From Ashinkailepas kermadecensis (Eukaryota; Arthropoda; Thecostraca; Neolepadidae): a DNA stretch of 64,000 bases. The DNA lies in assembly GCA_034440615.1 (NCBI GenBank), contig JAOTOM010004296.1:87001-151000 (forward strand), given 5' to 3'. This document shows, in pieces, positions 43,603 through 57,160 of this stretch. The position numbers and the translations under genes are program-made. The notes beneath the pieces are model-generated. The model was not told where the DNA came from and searched no databases. It saw only the letters and a program-made list of their open reading frames with translations. Positions within the stretch are counted from its first letter, which is position 1. The number at the start of each line of letters is the position of its first letter.

Positions 43603-45300
43603 ACTCAAGTACCATCATTTATTTGTTGGTTCTCATGTTAGTTTAATACATTTCTGGTCCGTCGTTGGCCCTTTTGAATCTACCTTGGCCACTGGAAATG
43701 ACCCTATGACCTTTAATGCCGTACTCAAAAGGGAACGTGCTGCGACTGGGTCTCCCTGCCACTTGGTCACGATCGTCAAGTGGCCAGCGCTATTTAACCT
43801 GAACATTTGCTTACTATATGCGTCAGACGAACATGGTTATGCTACTTAGCACATATCAGGAGCGCAACCCTTCGTTGTGTTCGTCCCTTCATGTTTGTAT
43901 ATTGGGAACTATTCTGCACCACGGTTGGTAGCTATCTCGGTATATTTTCCGTGTTCTAGTCCAGTTTGCATAAGAACATAGTGCAGGGACGTTGACGAGA
44001 AGCGAAGGGTCGCATACCCAGTTTTCAAAGCGTATGCACTCTAGCTGTGCGTTGTCGTCTTCCAGCGATCCGACACGAGGGCCCCCCAAAATTACTTGTT
44101 GAACTGTCTATAACAGCCAGACATGAATAGCTAATGTAACGAAGTCAACTTCTGACCGAATGTCAACTTCTGACCCCTCTTCGAATGTGTTTGGCAGCCT
44201 AATTACGGCTGCTCCCATATATCCGGACTTGTTGGAACCAGCGTCTGTAAAAAAAACTAGATTAGGACCGAAGCTGAAAGCAACGATGAATCATGCAAAT
44301 TGGATCATCAGGCAGCTCAGAATCACACGAACCAGCAAACGGACAGCCGAGAGCCATGATCAATCAATCGTGAAATATGGTGGAATTTATCACTTACTGA
44401 ACACTGAATAGACATCCATCCCAAAGACGTATCGACATGGCGCTTCTAGATGTGTGTTCATGAAGTCTCAACGGCTCTTTTTAAATAATATATCGTGTAT
44501 AAGTAGCATGCTTATGCTCACCATTGCATATTGTGATACACAAACAATTTGTAGCACAATTATAGGTAAAGAGACTACCTATGATGTGGTCCGCTATATC
44601 ATATTGTTTCTTTTCATGGCATGCTATTTTTACCGTCTTCCTTAATGTAGGCACCCCAGGTGTCTCCCAAAATATACCACAAACGTTTACTGATGAGTGT
44701 GCCATTGGCTCAAAGTTGAGCTTGAGGAACTTCAACAATATATTAAGTGAAATAGTTTCCATTACGAATTTCGCCATCCCATTGCAATCGTTTCGGCATG
44801 TCACACCTAACGAAAAACCATTAATTTAACACTCACCAAGAGAGCTAACTGTATCATACTTCACATCGCATCATCTGAGCTTTCATTGAAGTGGCTGATC
44901 GCTTCTGGATATCCAATTACCATGTGTACTATCAGTAATTACGTATTTATTTCCATCAGGTGTGTATCATTAAGCTTTACTCAATCATTGCGTTCAGAGA
45001 CTGAACACAGATATGTGGATTCCCTTCATAAGATTTATACATCTGAATTCCGCCATCCATGGCCAATTGGAAGTGGCAAGAAGAAGAAATAGCCAGCAAT
45101 GTGATGCCAGGTGGAACGACGGAGACTAGAAGGTAGAGAGGGGAACGAAAACGGAGGTACGAAGGAAGAGAAAACAGACAGAGACAGACGGAGCCAGGGG
45201 ACACAGACTGAGCCATGAGAGCAGGAGAGGACAGAACAATGGCAGGACAGTAGTCGTGGAGTGGAAGGGCCGGATGGAGCAGCCAGGTGACGAGTACTGA
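43603..45300. other. no gene recognised
   Basis: Small frames only; purine-rich sequence at 45080-45300 leads into the minisatellite. Confidence 0.4.
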
Positions 45301-45317
45301 GTTGCGGAGACCGAGCT

Positions 45318-45860
45318 ATGGAGGATGAGTGGGAAGCACGGCTGGGGACTGAGTGGCGACTCGACCAGCGATACGGAGAGTGCCCAATGGCCGGAGGGGG
45401 CTATGGAGGAGGAGTGGGAAGCACGGCTGAGAACTGAGTGGCGACTCGACCAGCGACACGGAGAGTGGCCAATGGCCGGAGGGGGCTATGGAGGAGGAGT
45501 GGGAAGCACGGCTGAGAACTGAGTGGCGACTCGACCAGCGACACGGATGGCAATGGAGGGGGAGTGGGCCAAGTGGCGACTCGCCCGGGAGGGCTGGCGG
45601 GGGGATATGGAGGAGGAGTGGGAAGCACGGCTGAGAACTGAGTGGCGACTCGACCAGCGACACGGAGAGTGGCCAATGGCCGGAGGGGGATATGGAGGAG
45701 GAGGGGAAGGAAGGGGGGGGAGTTGGGGGGGCCCAGCGACACGGAGAGTGGCCAATGATCGGAGGGGGCTATGGAGGAGGAGTGGGAAGCACGGCTGAGG
45801 ACTCAGTGGCGACTCGACCAGCGACACGGAGAGTGGCCAATGGCCGCAGGGGGCGACATG
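45318..45860 (+). repeat. 85-bp minisatellite, about six units
   Basis: Units start ATGGAGGAGGAGTGGGAAGC at 45403 and 45488, with close variants at 45318, 45607, 45692 and 45771. The period 85 is not a multiple of three, so each strand shows overlapping open frames in all phases. The encoded repeats are therefore not a conserved protein. Confidence 0.9.
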
Positions 45861-45869
45861 AATCGACTA

Positions 45870-47039
45870 TGTGAGTGCCGTCTGCCGTTGCCATGGCTTC
45901 CTTCTTCAAAACAGTGCCTGGACCAATCGCGTCTGCCTCCCCAAGATCCTTTCTGGCTCACTTGACTTAGGGGAAGCACCCCGACATGTGGCTGGGGAGG
46001 AGGTAACCACTGGGATAAGCTCGGGGGGAGGGGGTGAGTGCTATGTACGATACATACTTAAATGCACATAATTTCACAATGACAACGGTTTTCTATTGTC
46101 AGGTAACACCTAGAAGGAAGCCATCTGCCTTTTGAGGAGTCAATATGCCACACGATTTGATTATGTCAACAGGAATTCAACCGATGAACCCCACAACTAA
46201 TAATGCGGTTGTTGCCGGAGTGGTGCTGGTGACCGCTGAAGATAAATCAAGCTTCTACTGTCCCATCCTACTACGCTAACTATTGTGTCAGAATTACTCA
46301 CTCCTTGCTGAACTCGCGATTCACTGGGAAGCTTAACGCGCTCTTGTACCACGTGCAACGGTGGCTCATCGACGATGGGGTGCCCGTGCCCCAGAAAGTG
46401 ATAAAGTTTAGGCATTACACGACACAGGGGTTCGTTGTTGTGTGAGATGACTTATATTGGGTCGGAATCAGAGATCATCGTAATAAGTTTGTTTCTTTAG
46501 CTACATTTGATATCGGCTGACTTGGATTTTCGCTTCAATGAATTGTTTCTGCCGAAGTCACTGGTTTAACTGCGGAGTGCTTTCCCGGAGTGAAATTTCA
46601 TCCGATATGCACAGCATGCGTGGACAAACAAGGCGTACGATAGCACGATGCTGAACAGTAGCGCACCTGTAGTCTGTATAACCATGTCTGCAGTTTGTAC
46701 TAGGTCTGCAGTCTGCACTACTGTACTAGGTCTGCTGTCCGCACTACTGCACTAACGAAGCCCGAAGATAAAATAGTGCAAAATTGGCTGTTTGCAACTT
46801 TAGAGCCGTTGCATATCAGATGCAATGTGTCTGGTGCTGAGAGAATCTAGTTAATTAATGGGCAAATGTTGGTACTGAATACAATCAAAGCGTCTCGACA
46901 TTGAATGAATGTTAATGACTTCAAGATTGCACGGAAAAGCTCTGCATTGAGAATGGAACAAATTGTCTACATTTATAATTGCTAGTGACATAATTTGTTT
47001 TTATCCCAGCAGCTTCACTTCACCACGATACTTACTTAA

Positions 47040-47040
<1 letters not shown>
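45870..47040. other. no gene recognised
   Basis: Nothing supported; CTGCAGTCTGCACTA-like triplets occur at 46684-46755. Confidence 0.4.

Positions 47041-47044
<4 letters not shown>

Positions 47045-47123
<79 letters not shown>
47045..47123. repeat. TA then TG microsatellite
   Basis: Over 60 bp of TA followed by TG dinucleotides. Confidence 0.95.
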
Positions 47124-47265
47124 ATGCATGTCCTCCTTTGCTATTTCCAAAGTAGGAAATACGTATTCTTTTGCATTGCTATTTACACACGAATGCAATG
47201 AGAAGGGATATTTCCCGTGCGCATCCTGTTCGCTGTAATATTTAATATCGGCATCGGAAGATTAC

Positions 47266-47604
47266 ATGCAGCAAGGGAAGTCATTCATCTGCGTAAAGAC
47301 AGTAATCCACTATAAACCGTATGTTACTATCAAGGAAACCAATTTTGGGTTCAAGCACCCAAGTGGTGCTAAATATGCTAACACCATCTGCGAACCATAC
47401 CTAGGTCATGGCTTTGGCGTGAAGCACCCGGGGCTGCTAAAGCGCACGCATGCAATGGGTGTTCATTTCAAGAATCCTGCTACTAGCCGTAGCGCGATGA
47501 ATAGTTACATGTTATCAGCCCCATGCATATATTTAGCACCTGAAATCTTGCAATGCAATGCTAACGCCAGAAAGCTGCTTAATTCAAGCAGCGCTGTGGT
47601 TTAG
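47266..47604 (+). other. unassigned 112-codon frame
   Basis: An ATG-started frame encodes a basic peptide (for example KTVIHYKPYVTIKETNFGFK) that looks protein-like in composition, but no domain or family is recognised and no splice or promoter support is visible. Confidence 0.2.
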
Positions 47605-47984
47605 GCATTTGAACATGAAACAGGCATTGAATCTTGAAAATCATCCATGATCGAACAGTTTGAGATCTAATATATCTAATTTTTATTAAAAGTACAGCAT
47701 TCCTTGTCAATGTGGGCAAAAACGTTTCACCTTATTTTACTTTCAATCAGCGCTGTGGTGCTGGAATTTTACATCTGGAATAGCACCAATAGAGTAATAC
47801 TTTTTTTGTACAGTGTAAAGTACGTGTCGGTGTGTGACAGTCGCGTAGCCAGGATTTGGTTTTGGGGAGGGGCGAACATCTGAAGAGAGCCCCCTTATAC
47901 CTACTTAAGGCCCCGCCAGTTTTCCCAAACTTCTAGGATTTCGGTAGCTATATTTTCAAAGGGATCCTACATATATCTTCCCAT

Positions 47985-48043
47985 CCTATATATATATATA
48001 TATATATATAGGATATATATATATATATATATACATATATATC

Positions 48044-48116
<73 letters not shown>
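47985..48116. repeat. TA microsatellite
   Basis: Two TA blocks broken by GGATATA and ATCTATGTA. Confidence 0.95.
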
Positions 48117-48609
48117 TGTCAAGGATGGTTAAATGCATTGCAAAATAAAGCACTCCGCGCTGGCGTGGATAATGCAAGAACCATTGTAAAGACCAGAAAA
48201 AGAAACCGTTTAGCTGTCGACAACCACGATGAATATACAACTTTTTTTCCGAAAATAAAGGCACCTTAACACAACTCAAATGAAGCCACGAATTTTATTA
48301 GCTTGAGTAAAAATGCGATTGCTCATCTCAATGGACACAATTGCTTCTTTCTGTTATCCGCTACGTTCAGACATAGTATAATAGGGTGGGTTTTCATGAT
48401 ACGGACGGGACGCACATTGTTACTCCTTTTCAACACTGTCGTACTTTCTCAAATTGAGGCGTGAGTACCAGTAAGGAAAATAAGCACAAGATTTGTGAAC
48501 AGGGGAAGGACGAGCAACATACCCGACCAGCTATGCTCAGCACACACCATTCCGCGAAATATTTTTTATTTATCATTCCCAAACCGGTGTCACCCGTGTC
48601 CCAGGCGAA

Positions 48610-48825
48610 GCAACTGGCACCACTGGAGCGGTCGTCGTCGCAGCTATTCCGGGGCTGTCTGTTTCGCCATTGCTGGAGCGACCGTAGCTACTGGAGCAGC
48701 TGTGGTCAGGCCACTGGGACAGCTGTGGCCGCTTGGTCGGTCGTCGCCGCCAGGACGGCTGTAGCCGCTGGGGCTGCTGTGGTCACGAGGACAGCCGCCG
48801 CCGCTGAGGTGGCGGTGAGTGACCT
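48610..48825 (+). repeat. 18-bp-period array, GC-rich
   Basis: Units of GGACGGCTGTAGCCGCT type with variants (GGACAGCTGTGGCCGCTT, GGAGCAGCTGTGGTCAGG). Forward frames stay open and give Ala/Val/Thr-rich hexapeptides, an artefact of the period. Confidence 0.65.
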
Positions 48826-48849
48826 TCCCAGTCCTTGGCAGTATTTATG

Positions 48850-49885
48850 GTTCTCAAGGATATCCTATCTCTGAGGTTGGCCCTCTGCATTTCTGACACC
48901 CATCGCCAGTTCTCAAGGGTTCTCTCAGCTCTCAGGGTCCCCGATCCCTCAGGTGTCCATCCAAAAGTTCAGAAACATCCCAGTTCAGTCCTCTCTGACA
49001 CTCGGTAGATCTATTCTCCCGTAAGGAGCCCTCTGCAACATGCATGGGACATTCTCAGTCCTCGGCCAACCTGTCTGGCCTTCAGGGGAATCCTGCAGTT
49101 CCGAGACAGGCCTCACAATTTCTACGAAACATCGCCAGCTCTCGGAACTCTCCTTAGCTCTTAGGTGGCTCTGTTAATCCCCCAGTTTTCCTTCCAAGCC
49201 TCAGAAGCATCACAGTTCGCTCCGCTCTAGCTCTCAGGGGACCTACCCAGTCCTCGACAGTCTTTCGGGCTAGCAAGGACATCCTAGTTCTGAAACTGGC
49301 TGTCAGTATTCCTCACAACCATCGCTAGCCCTTAAAAACCCTCTTTTTAGCCTCTTTTAAAGCCTTTTGGGCATCAAAGTCCAGTCCTCTCTAGCGCTCA
49401 GTGACCATTTTCATTTGCTGTGGCCCAATAGTTGGAAGGGTCTCCAGCTGTTAGGGGCCCTTCCCAGTCCTCGACAGGCATTCTATTTTCGAGCGCTTCC
49501 TAGCCCTGACGCTGGCCGTTATTATTCCTCACAACCATCGTTAGCCTTAGATACCCTCCATAGCTCCCACGGGGCTCTGTTAGCCCTTAAGGGCCCTCTC
49601 AAGCTGCTAGGGACCTTTCCTAGTTATCGATAGCTCTTGTGGTTTCAAGAACATTCTAGCTCTCAGGCTGGCCTTCGGTATTCCTCACACCAATCGCCAG
49701 GCAACAAGGAATTTGTTTGCAAAATATCTCCGTTGGCCTTGTTTATCCACCAGAGCCGCTCTGACCCTCATCAGAATCCCAGTCCAGTCATTTCTGACTT
49801 TAGCGAGATCCTGTTCATCCCTCAGCCTTTAGAGGTCCATCACAGTCCTCAGTCTTGTCTTGTCTACCTCTCATCTCAGGGTCAT
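48850..49885 (+). repeat. degenerate array with period near 20 bp (array 2, left part)
   Basis: Examples at 49570-49640: GGGGCTCTGTTAGCCCTTAA, GGGCCCTCTCAAGCTGCTAG, GGACCTTTCCTAGTTATCGA. The consensus resembles array 1 and the array at 58245-59465, of which this is probably the left half before a LINE insertion. Confidence 0.6.
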
Positions 49886-49899
49886 TTCAGATATGTGAT

Positions 49900-52210
49900 T
49901 GTGGTGCCCCTCGACGTTTCCCAGTCCCGTGGTGGACCGACGAGTGAGTTAAGTGTCATTTGTGCACGCTCACGTGCCTTCAGAGTGTTCAACCACAACT
50001 GTACCACAGAAAATCGCATAGCGTTTCTCCGAAACTGTCTGGAGGCCAAACGAGTATATTTCCGGTCCTTTTTAAACGCCATCACCCATCGAACACCAGC
50101 CGCCCACGTATGGACACGTATTAGCAGGATCGCGGGAAAATTCTCGTCTGCACCACAACCTACACTGCAGGCGGGAGGTCTGGTCATCTCCGATCCTTCT
50201 GTCGTGGCTAATAAGATTGCACGTGCGCTGTCGGAGCGCAGCCGAGAGGGAAGCTCTGAACCACAAATTGTACGCCACCGAACTCACCACGAAGGTCCCC
50301 TATAAACTCTTCGACGACCGAGATACTCTCATACAATGCACCATTCACCGCAACTGAGCTGCTTTCCGCCGTTACTGTTCTGCGAAGTGTATCTGAGGGC
50401 CCTGATGAAGTGCATAACGATATGCTGAAACACCTGCCTTCCAGTGCGCTCCAGGTGTTCCTACAAACTTTCAACCGGCTGTGGGAAAATGGAGACTCTC
50501 CACCCTCACGGCGAAAAGCAATACTAATACCGATCCTGAAGCTTGGCAAGAGCGGATCTGATCCACTACACTATCGACCTATCGCGCTCACATCATCACT
50601 GTGTAAACTCATGGAGAAGCTGGTGAAGATACGCTTGATGTGGTTTTTGAAACACTCCAACATTTTTTACAAACGTGCAGTGTGGTTTAAAAAAAACGGT
50701 GTACAGTTGACCATATTATATCCCTAGGCACAGTCATACGAACTGAGTTTCAGCGAAAACGATACGTTGGTGCTGCTTTCTTTGACATTGAGGGCGCTTA
50801 TGTCGGCTATCGGCTCAGTCGGCCGTCACAAGACTACAGCGATGGATTGCTGCTAATCGGTTTCGCTTTTCGACCGCTAAGACTGTCGGTATCCATTTCT
50901 GCCGGCGGCGGCAGTGCTGCTCTCACATGTCGCTCAGCCTGTACAGAGAGACGATCCCGTGTAAATATGTGGTTCGCTTCCTCTGATTGCACTTCGACAC
51001 GCGGCTTACTTACAGAGAACATTTTAAAGTCCTGCGTGAACAGTGTTATATATATATATATGAACATCTTCAAATGCATACCTCGTACTATGTACGGGGA
51101 GGACAGGATAATCCTACTTCGTACCGAACCTTAATACGCCCTTACCTTAACCTTAATAACTTAATACCTGTACCGAACATTAATACGCTCAAGACTTGAC
51201 TACGCTAGTTTTGTGTATGGCTGTGCAAGCGATTCCACCAAGCATACTCTAAATACCATACAGCATTCGGCTCTGCGCATTGCGACTGGAGCTTCCCGCA
51301 CCTCGCCAACAGCGAACCTCCTTGTTGACACAAAATAACCATCGCCCGCCGTGCGCAGTCAGATGCTAAGCATGCGGTATGCTATCAAGCTGGCACAGTT
51401 TCCCGACCGCCCCACGTATCAAGCGGCCTTTTCACCCCACATCTTGCGTTTGTTTCAACACAGACGGTCTCCACACTTGAATCCGTTCTGCGTACAAATT
51501 CGAGAACTACTGCAAGAAAGTGGAATCACGCTACGTCGTGTCCTCCGAACAACACCCATCAGAACTCCCCCATGGGAATTGATGTCCCCAAATTTTGATC
51601 TTTCTATGGCCGAGATCCAAAGTATCATATGCTCAGAATTGCAAGCACGAGCCCTAGAGACCATCCATTCGTACGAGGGTTATACAGCCACGTACATCGA
51701 TGGCTCTAAAATGGATACAGGCGTTGGTAGCGCGTTTGTGTATGGTAACACTACTCGTGGTTTTACGCTGCCACCACACGCATCCGTTTTTACAGCAGAA
51801 CTGGTGGCTATTGCCAAGGCTTTCTCTTTCATCCAGGTAGGGGACCAGGATTTACACTTGATGTTGTCTGATTCACTCAGCAGCCTTTTGGCCCCGAAGC
51901 GATTTTACCCTCTAACCCCCTCATACAAGACATATTGTCGCTCATTTCTTCCTAAGCTCAGGAGGGGAAAAGTGTGGTACTGTGCTGGATCCCAAGTCAC
52001 GTTGGAATTGTTGGAAGCGGGCTCGCTGACGCAGCAGCGAAACGCTCGGCAAACGCACGGTACACGCGTCGCTTGCCACTCTCTGCAAGAGACTTTTACC
52101 CCAGTATATCTGCTTACTTGCACAAGCGGCAGTCTTCCTGGGATGCTGTCCTGGCCAATATGTTAGGCATCAGACGCAATGTTAATGCGGACATTGGGGA
52201 TATCCAGTAA
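49900..52210 (+). pseudogene. Jockey-type LINE ORF2: pre-RT, RT remnants and RNase H
   Basis: Frames in order: SRAFRVFNHNCTTENRIAFL and WTRISRIAGKF (linker after the endonuclease); MLKHLPSSALQVFLQTFNRL, PILKLGKSGSDPLHYRPIAL and TSSLCKLMEKLV (RT start); a scrambled RT core at 50730-51180 without a FADD box; SFVYGCASDSTKH; HSALRIATGASRTSP. An RNase H follows from 51351 with D117 in YIDGSK, E150 in FTAELVAI and D174 in LSDSLSS; after a frameshift come CWIPSHVGIVGSGLADAAAK. The endonuclease is missing, so the copy is 5'-truncated as well as frame-broken. Its C-terminus resumes at 57747 after an insertion. Confidence 0.8.
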
Positions 52211-52667
52211 AGAAAGAAAACAGGTAGGTTCCTGATGCCATTCAAGAACTCTGAAATATGCGCCCGCGACAAGCGCGCCCAGGTGCTCACTAATGTGTGC
52301 GCGAATAATATAGTTACAATTTATGAGACTCTGTCTCCATACAATATGACGCGTAGTGCATTTATGAAAGTTAGCTTGCCTTCAGACGTCAATTTCATTG
52401 CCACTTACAGTGATATATTGCGTATATTATTACTTTGCGTATTGTTTTCTGGAACTATTTACCATCATAGACGGCGGGCCGCCGGCGCGGCGGCGACGCA
52501 GCGGCCCGCAGTTCGTCCCCGGCCGCCCGCCATTCATAATATGGCGAGGCGCGGAACCATACCCTGGATGTTAGTGGTCCCAAACACCAAAGTTGCAGTA
52601 CAGCGTAGTTCTTCGATTTGTGGGCATTCGACGTCTGTTGTGTTGACAATGCGGTAAACAATCAGAA

Positions 52668-53735
52668 ATTCGTGCATAGATCACTGATGGCTTGATTTTG
52701 GGGGTCCAAATCCCGAACAAAATTTTTCATGATCGCAACTGAACTTCACGTTCGACGAATTCACGGCATTATAGCACAGTGCTGCGACTTTGCAAAATTC
52801 TTCGGCCGTTTATCTAATATTGCGGCAAACAATTCTAAATTCGTGGATGCGGAACCCAAAACTAGGACCGGCGCCAGGGTCGCTAGTTATGGATTATAAG
52901 ATCAAATTGATTTGTTTTTGTAAAAGTGTCGTACTGGAGTAATCAACTTCAGATGTTTTTCCTTACATGTATCGTGTTCCGGATGTCCTTGCGCGAAAAT
53001 TTGTGTCGGCATTTTTGGGTTGAAAGTAGCACGTCGTCAATCCACTGATGTTGCAAATCGCATCAATGACGGCATCGTTTTGGGGGTCAAAATCCCGAAC
53101 CGAATTTTCAACAACCTGACCGTAACTGAGCTTAATGTTCGCTGAATTCATAATATTATAAGGCGGTGCTGCGACTTTTTGAAATTCGCGGCCCGTTTGC
53201 TTGATATCGCGGCAAACAACTACAAATTCGTACATGGATCAATGATAGCATTATTTTGGGGTACAAATCCCGAAGCGAATTTTTCAACAAGCTGATCACG
53301 ACTAAGCTTAACGTTCGCCGAATTCATGACATTGTAACGCATTGCTGCGACCTTTTGAGATTCGTGGTCCGTTTTCTTCATATTGCTGCAAGCAACTACA
53401 AAGTCGGGGATTGATGAATGATGGCATTGTTTTGGGGGTCCAAATCCCAAACGTAATTTGTCCACAAAATGACCGCAACTGGGCTTCATGGTCGCCGAAT
53501 TCATGATATTATAAGGCAGTGTTGCGACTTTTTTTTAGATTCGTGACCTGTTTACATTGGCAAACAGATACATTGATATCGCGGCAAACAGTTACAAATT
53601 CTGGAATGGATCAATGATGGCATTATTTTGGGGGTCCAAAACCCAAAGCTAATTTTTCAACAAAATGATCGCAACTAAGCTTAACGTTCGCCGAATTCAT
53701 GGCACTACGACGCAGTGCTGCGACTTTAAAAAAAA
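52668..53735. repeat. 176-bp tandem repeat, about five copies
   Basis: Landmarks TTTTGGGGGTCCAAATCCC, AATTTTTCAACAA and TTCGCCGAATTCATG recur at spacings of 176, 176 and 196 bp (anchor GCATT at 53072, 53248, 53424 and 53620), with a more diverged copy at 52690. Minus-strand frames here are repeat translations in different phases. Confidence 0.85.
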
Positions 53736-53777
53736 AACATTTATTGCATTGTTTCTTGATATTGTTCAATTATAATG

Positions 53778-56700
53778 TTATTTATTTATTTATTTATTTA
53801 TTTCGCGATACATGCCCTCCACGTATAGTGGCTGTTATGGACAGTCTGGGTATAACTCACAGATATTTACAAATAAAGGATAGATTTGTGGTCAATAGTG
53901 GGAGCAGATGCGCAACAAACATTCATACACCAACATACATACAATACCCATATCGCTGTTTGCACTACACACACCGTGCTTGCAGCACGAGCTATAAACG
54001 AGTAGTTTATAGAAGTGATAGGAAAACGATGGCCTAAAGGTGAGTTCATAGTGTACACAAATCCATTGTGTAATTTTTTTGTGTGTGACTAATGTTGCTC
54101 GTGGAGATAAGCTAGTGCATGTTTCTTGAAGTTAGACGGCCTCGATGTTTTTGTTTCAGTAGGAAGTTTGTTATAGTGGAAGACAGACGAATAGATAAAT
54201 CTCATGCGGCCCGCCTATGGCTGTGTATGGCTGGCAGGTGCAGGTGGTCGTCTGCACGTGTATGACGGTTTCGCAGGGTAGAGTTTGCAGTGATTTGACC
54301 GGCAATGTGCGTTGGCTCACCCGTCAGAATGATCTTGTGGAGCAAAGTAAGGCTGTGAAATAGATGCAGATCAGCTGCGGTGAGGAGACCCAACTCGTTA
54401 CGGGCATCAGAAATATTATCAAATTTCCGTAGACCTGACACGACTCTAGTGGCGAAGTTAATGATCTTGTTTAGTCTGTGGATGTTTGCTGCCGATCCGT
54501 TCCCGTAAACAGATATGCAGTAGCGGATATTGGATATAACTAGGCTATTGACTATAGTGAAGAAGGTACTGGTTGGCAAATGGTGACGCAGATAGCTCAG
54601 GGCCAGAAGGAATCCAGTGCACTTGCGGACCACAACAGCTACATGGGAATCCCACGACATGTGGAAATCAAATGTCACCCTAAGGCTCCTACACGAATGA
54701 CTCATCTATCACGGCGTCCCTAAAGCATACTCGTATCGGGGTAATATTGCGAAGATTTTGACGCGATCCGAAAGTGAGAAGCTGAGTTTTGGTCGGGTTT
54801 ACTTTCAAACCGTTATCCAGGAAGTAGTCGTAAAGTTGGTTCAGACATATCTCCATCTGACTGATCAGAATTGGGAGATCAGATTTGCGACCGGAGATGA
54901 GGACCTGGGTGTCGTCTGCGAACTGAGTGATGTGTGCTACCGTGACGTGCAAACTGAGGTCGTTCGAAAAGATGCAATAGAGGAGTGGACCTAGTGATGA
55001 GCCTTGAAAAACACCTATGTTGTTTGGGAGAAAGGAGGAGAGATGCCTGTTTCCGCGTTGATCTGAGATGCTAACAGTCTGCGTGTGACCTCCCAGATAA
55101 GCCCTAAACCAGTCAGTATCGATTCCATGGAGTTCTAGTATATTGAGCAGTTTAGTGTGGTCTATTACGTCGAAGCATTTACTGAGGTCCAGAATACAAA
55201 GGAGATCTACTTCCGAACGGTCCATTGCTGCTAGTATTTTGTCCGTGACTGAGATGAGAGCTGTTTCCGTAGAGTGGCGTGGTCTGAAGCCGTGCTGAGT
55301 TTGGGCCAGTAGGTGGTTTGAGTTCAGGCAGTGGTAGAGTTCCTTCTGCACTACCCTCTCTGTGATTTTGGCGATAACCGGAACCAATGAGATGGGCCTA
55401 AAATTAGTGGGATCCGAAGGATCTCCTGATTTGTGAATGGGAGTTACTATTGACTGTTCCCAAGTGGAGGGGATATCAGCTGTAGTCAGGCATGTGTTTA
55501 TAATGTCGAGCAGCACTTCTCCGATAAAAAAAGAACAGAAATTTGATAACCTTAATACAGATCCCGTCGGGTCCACAAGCACTTGTGCTTCTCATGTCCA
55601 TGACAATTTTGGCTAGCTGTTCGAGGGATATGGGTGATACTTTATAGGAGCTGGTAGAGACGCGCGATAGCCGGCAACTGGGAGGTGTGTGTTCAGGCAT
55701 GTTTGCCTGGTGTTTGACCTCTGCTGATACCTTATGTCCGACACTAGCAAAGTATTGATTTAGCTGCTCAGGTAGGACCTGAGGTTGAACTCTATGAGAG
55801 CCTTTTTTGGTGTCGATAATGGGCTTGATAGCACGCCACGCAGTTGATGGGCCTTTCTGAGCTATCTTTCTGATAATCTCGTCCCTACAGTCAGCTCTAA
55901 TAACTGAGCGAACTTGTCTGTTCAGTACTTTGTATGTGCTTCTATTTGGCAAGTGCAAAGACATTTCGCCGATGCATGCGCTGTTTGGTAGCTTCGCTAG
56001 CATGTGGTGCTGTTGGGTTCCGAATTTTAATATTTCTGAGTGGCAGGTGCTCGTCGAAAATAGATGTCAGCAATCTCAGCAGGGTGTCCCATTTGTCAGT
56101 TACTGAGATGCGACCAGTGACCTGGACCCAATCGATTTCACCAAGGTCATGGGTCAGTTCCGAGGTATCCACTCGTCCGAAAGAACGTGACTTTATCACG
56201 GTGTTAACTGAGGCAGGCCTGTTTACTTTAATCGAACATATGATAAATTTGTGAGGACTGTAGTGGCAGAAACTCACTCTGGTTCTGCCGACAGAGATGG
56301 GCGAGTTTGGTATGATGACATCAATAAAGAGCTTGTGGAGAATGTAGGGCGCTGCACTGTCACGGTAAGTGAATAGTTGTTTATGAACCCAAGCAGGTGT
56401 GTTTTGCTGGGGCTATTAGCCGTGTCGAGGAGGTTGCAATTTAGATCACCTGCGAGGTAGAAAGTGCCGGTAAAGTTCAGTGTCGCCAATTCAACCTGTC
56501 TTTCGAGCTCAGCGAAGTCGAAGAATGTTACGAGGAGGCCGATAGATTGCCGCTAGAATGAAATACTTTCCGTTTTTCCCTTTGTCTTTGGCTCAGAGTG
56601 ATTCTAGTTTGGAGCTCGAGTTCGGAGGCGTACACATTTTTAAAACGGTAATAGTTAGCGCTGACTTGGCGATAATCGCCACCCCACCGTAACCACTAGA

Positions 56701-57160
56701 GTCGGGCCGGTCCGCGCGTTTCACTTGGTAACCGGGGAAGTTAATGAGACTCGTGAGGGTGCTAGGTCGCAGCCAGGTCTCAGTCACCACAGCTAGGTCT
56801 AGACAGTAAGAACGAAGGTCGTGGTGTAGCTCAAGTAGCTTAGGTTTGATAGATTGGGCATTGATGAGTCCCAGATGAAGCTGTCCTTTGCGCTGCTGAG
56901 CTGCCACATGGCTTGTTCCGCCCCGCGATCCGAGTCTTCTGCCGCCCCTGGCGCCGCGCCTGCCCCGGTGTGTTTTCTTCGGCGCTTTTTTTGTAACGGC
57001 GACGCTCCCCTCGGTCGGGTTAGCCGAGGGGGAGCGTGAACTAGTGACAGACGGAGGCGAAGGCCGCGGCGGTGATGACGTCACGGACGGGACGGCTGCA
57101 TGCCCGTTGCGAGCCCGGGTGACCGGGGGACGTGAAGGCGGTGAATATTTGTACAAGGGC
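53778..57160 (-). pseudogene. CR1/L2-type LINE with endonuclease and reverse transcriptase, nearly full length
   Basis: Read on the minus strand. 57156-56593: a basic, Pro/Ser-rich leader then the APE endonuclease start LHLGLINAQSIKPKLLELHH and LDLAVVTETWLRP. 56489-56274: FYLAGDLNCNLLD (endonuclease GDxN). 56003-55476: linker ending ACGPDGICIKVIK. 55582-54689: RT with FRPISLVPVIAKITERVV, CFDVIDHTKLLNIL, GVFQGSSLGPLLYCIFSNDL and the catalytic FADDTQVL. 54705-54202: ISNIRYCISVYGNGSAANIH and RLNKIINFATRVV. The element ends in (AAATA)-type repeats at 53778-53803, as CR1/L2-group LINEs often do. At least four frame changes, one at an A/T homopolymer near 55526, interrupt it, so it is inactive or contains sequence errors. 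RT and endonuclease key residues are intact. Confidence 0.85.

Noticed and set aside
45316..45874. Several 60-115-codon ORFs on both strands
   Set aside because: Translations of the 85-bp minisatellite in different phases.
52963..53504. Minus-strand 90- and 94-codon ORFs with similar peptides
   Set aside because: Repeat translations of the 176-bp tandem unit, whose length is not divisible by three.
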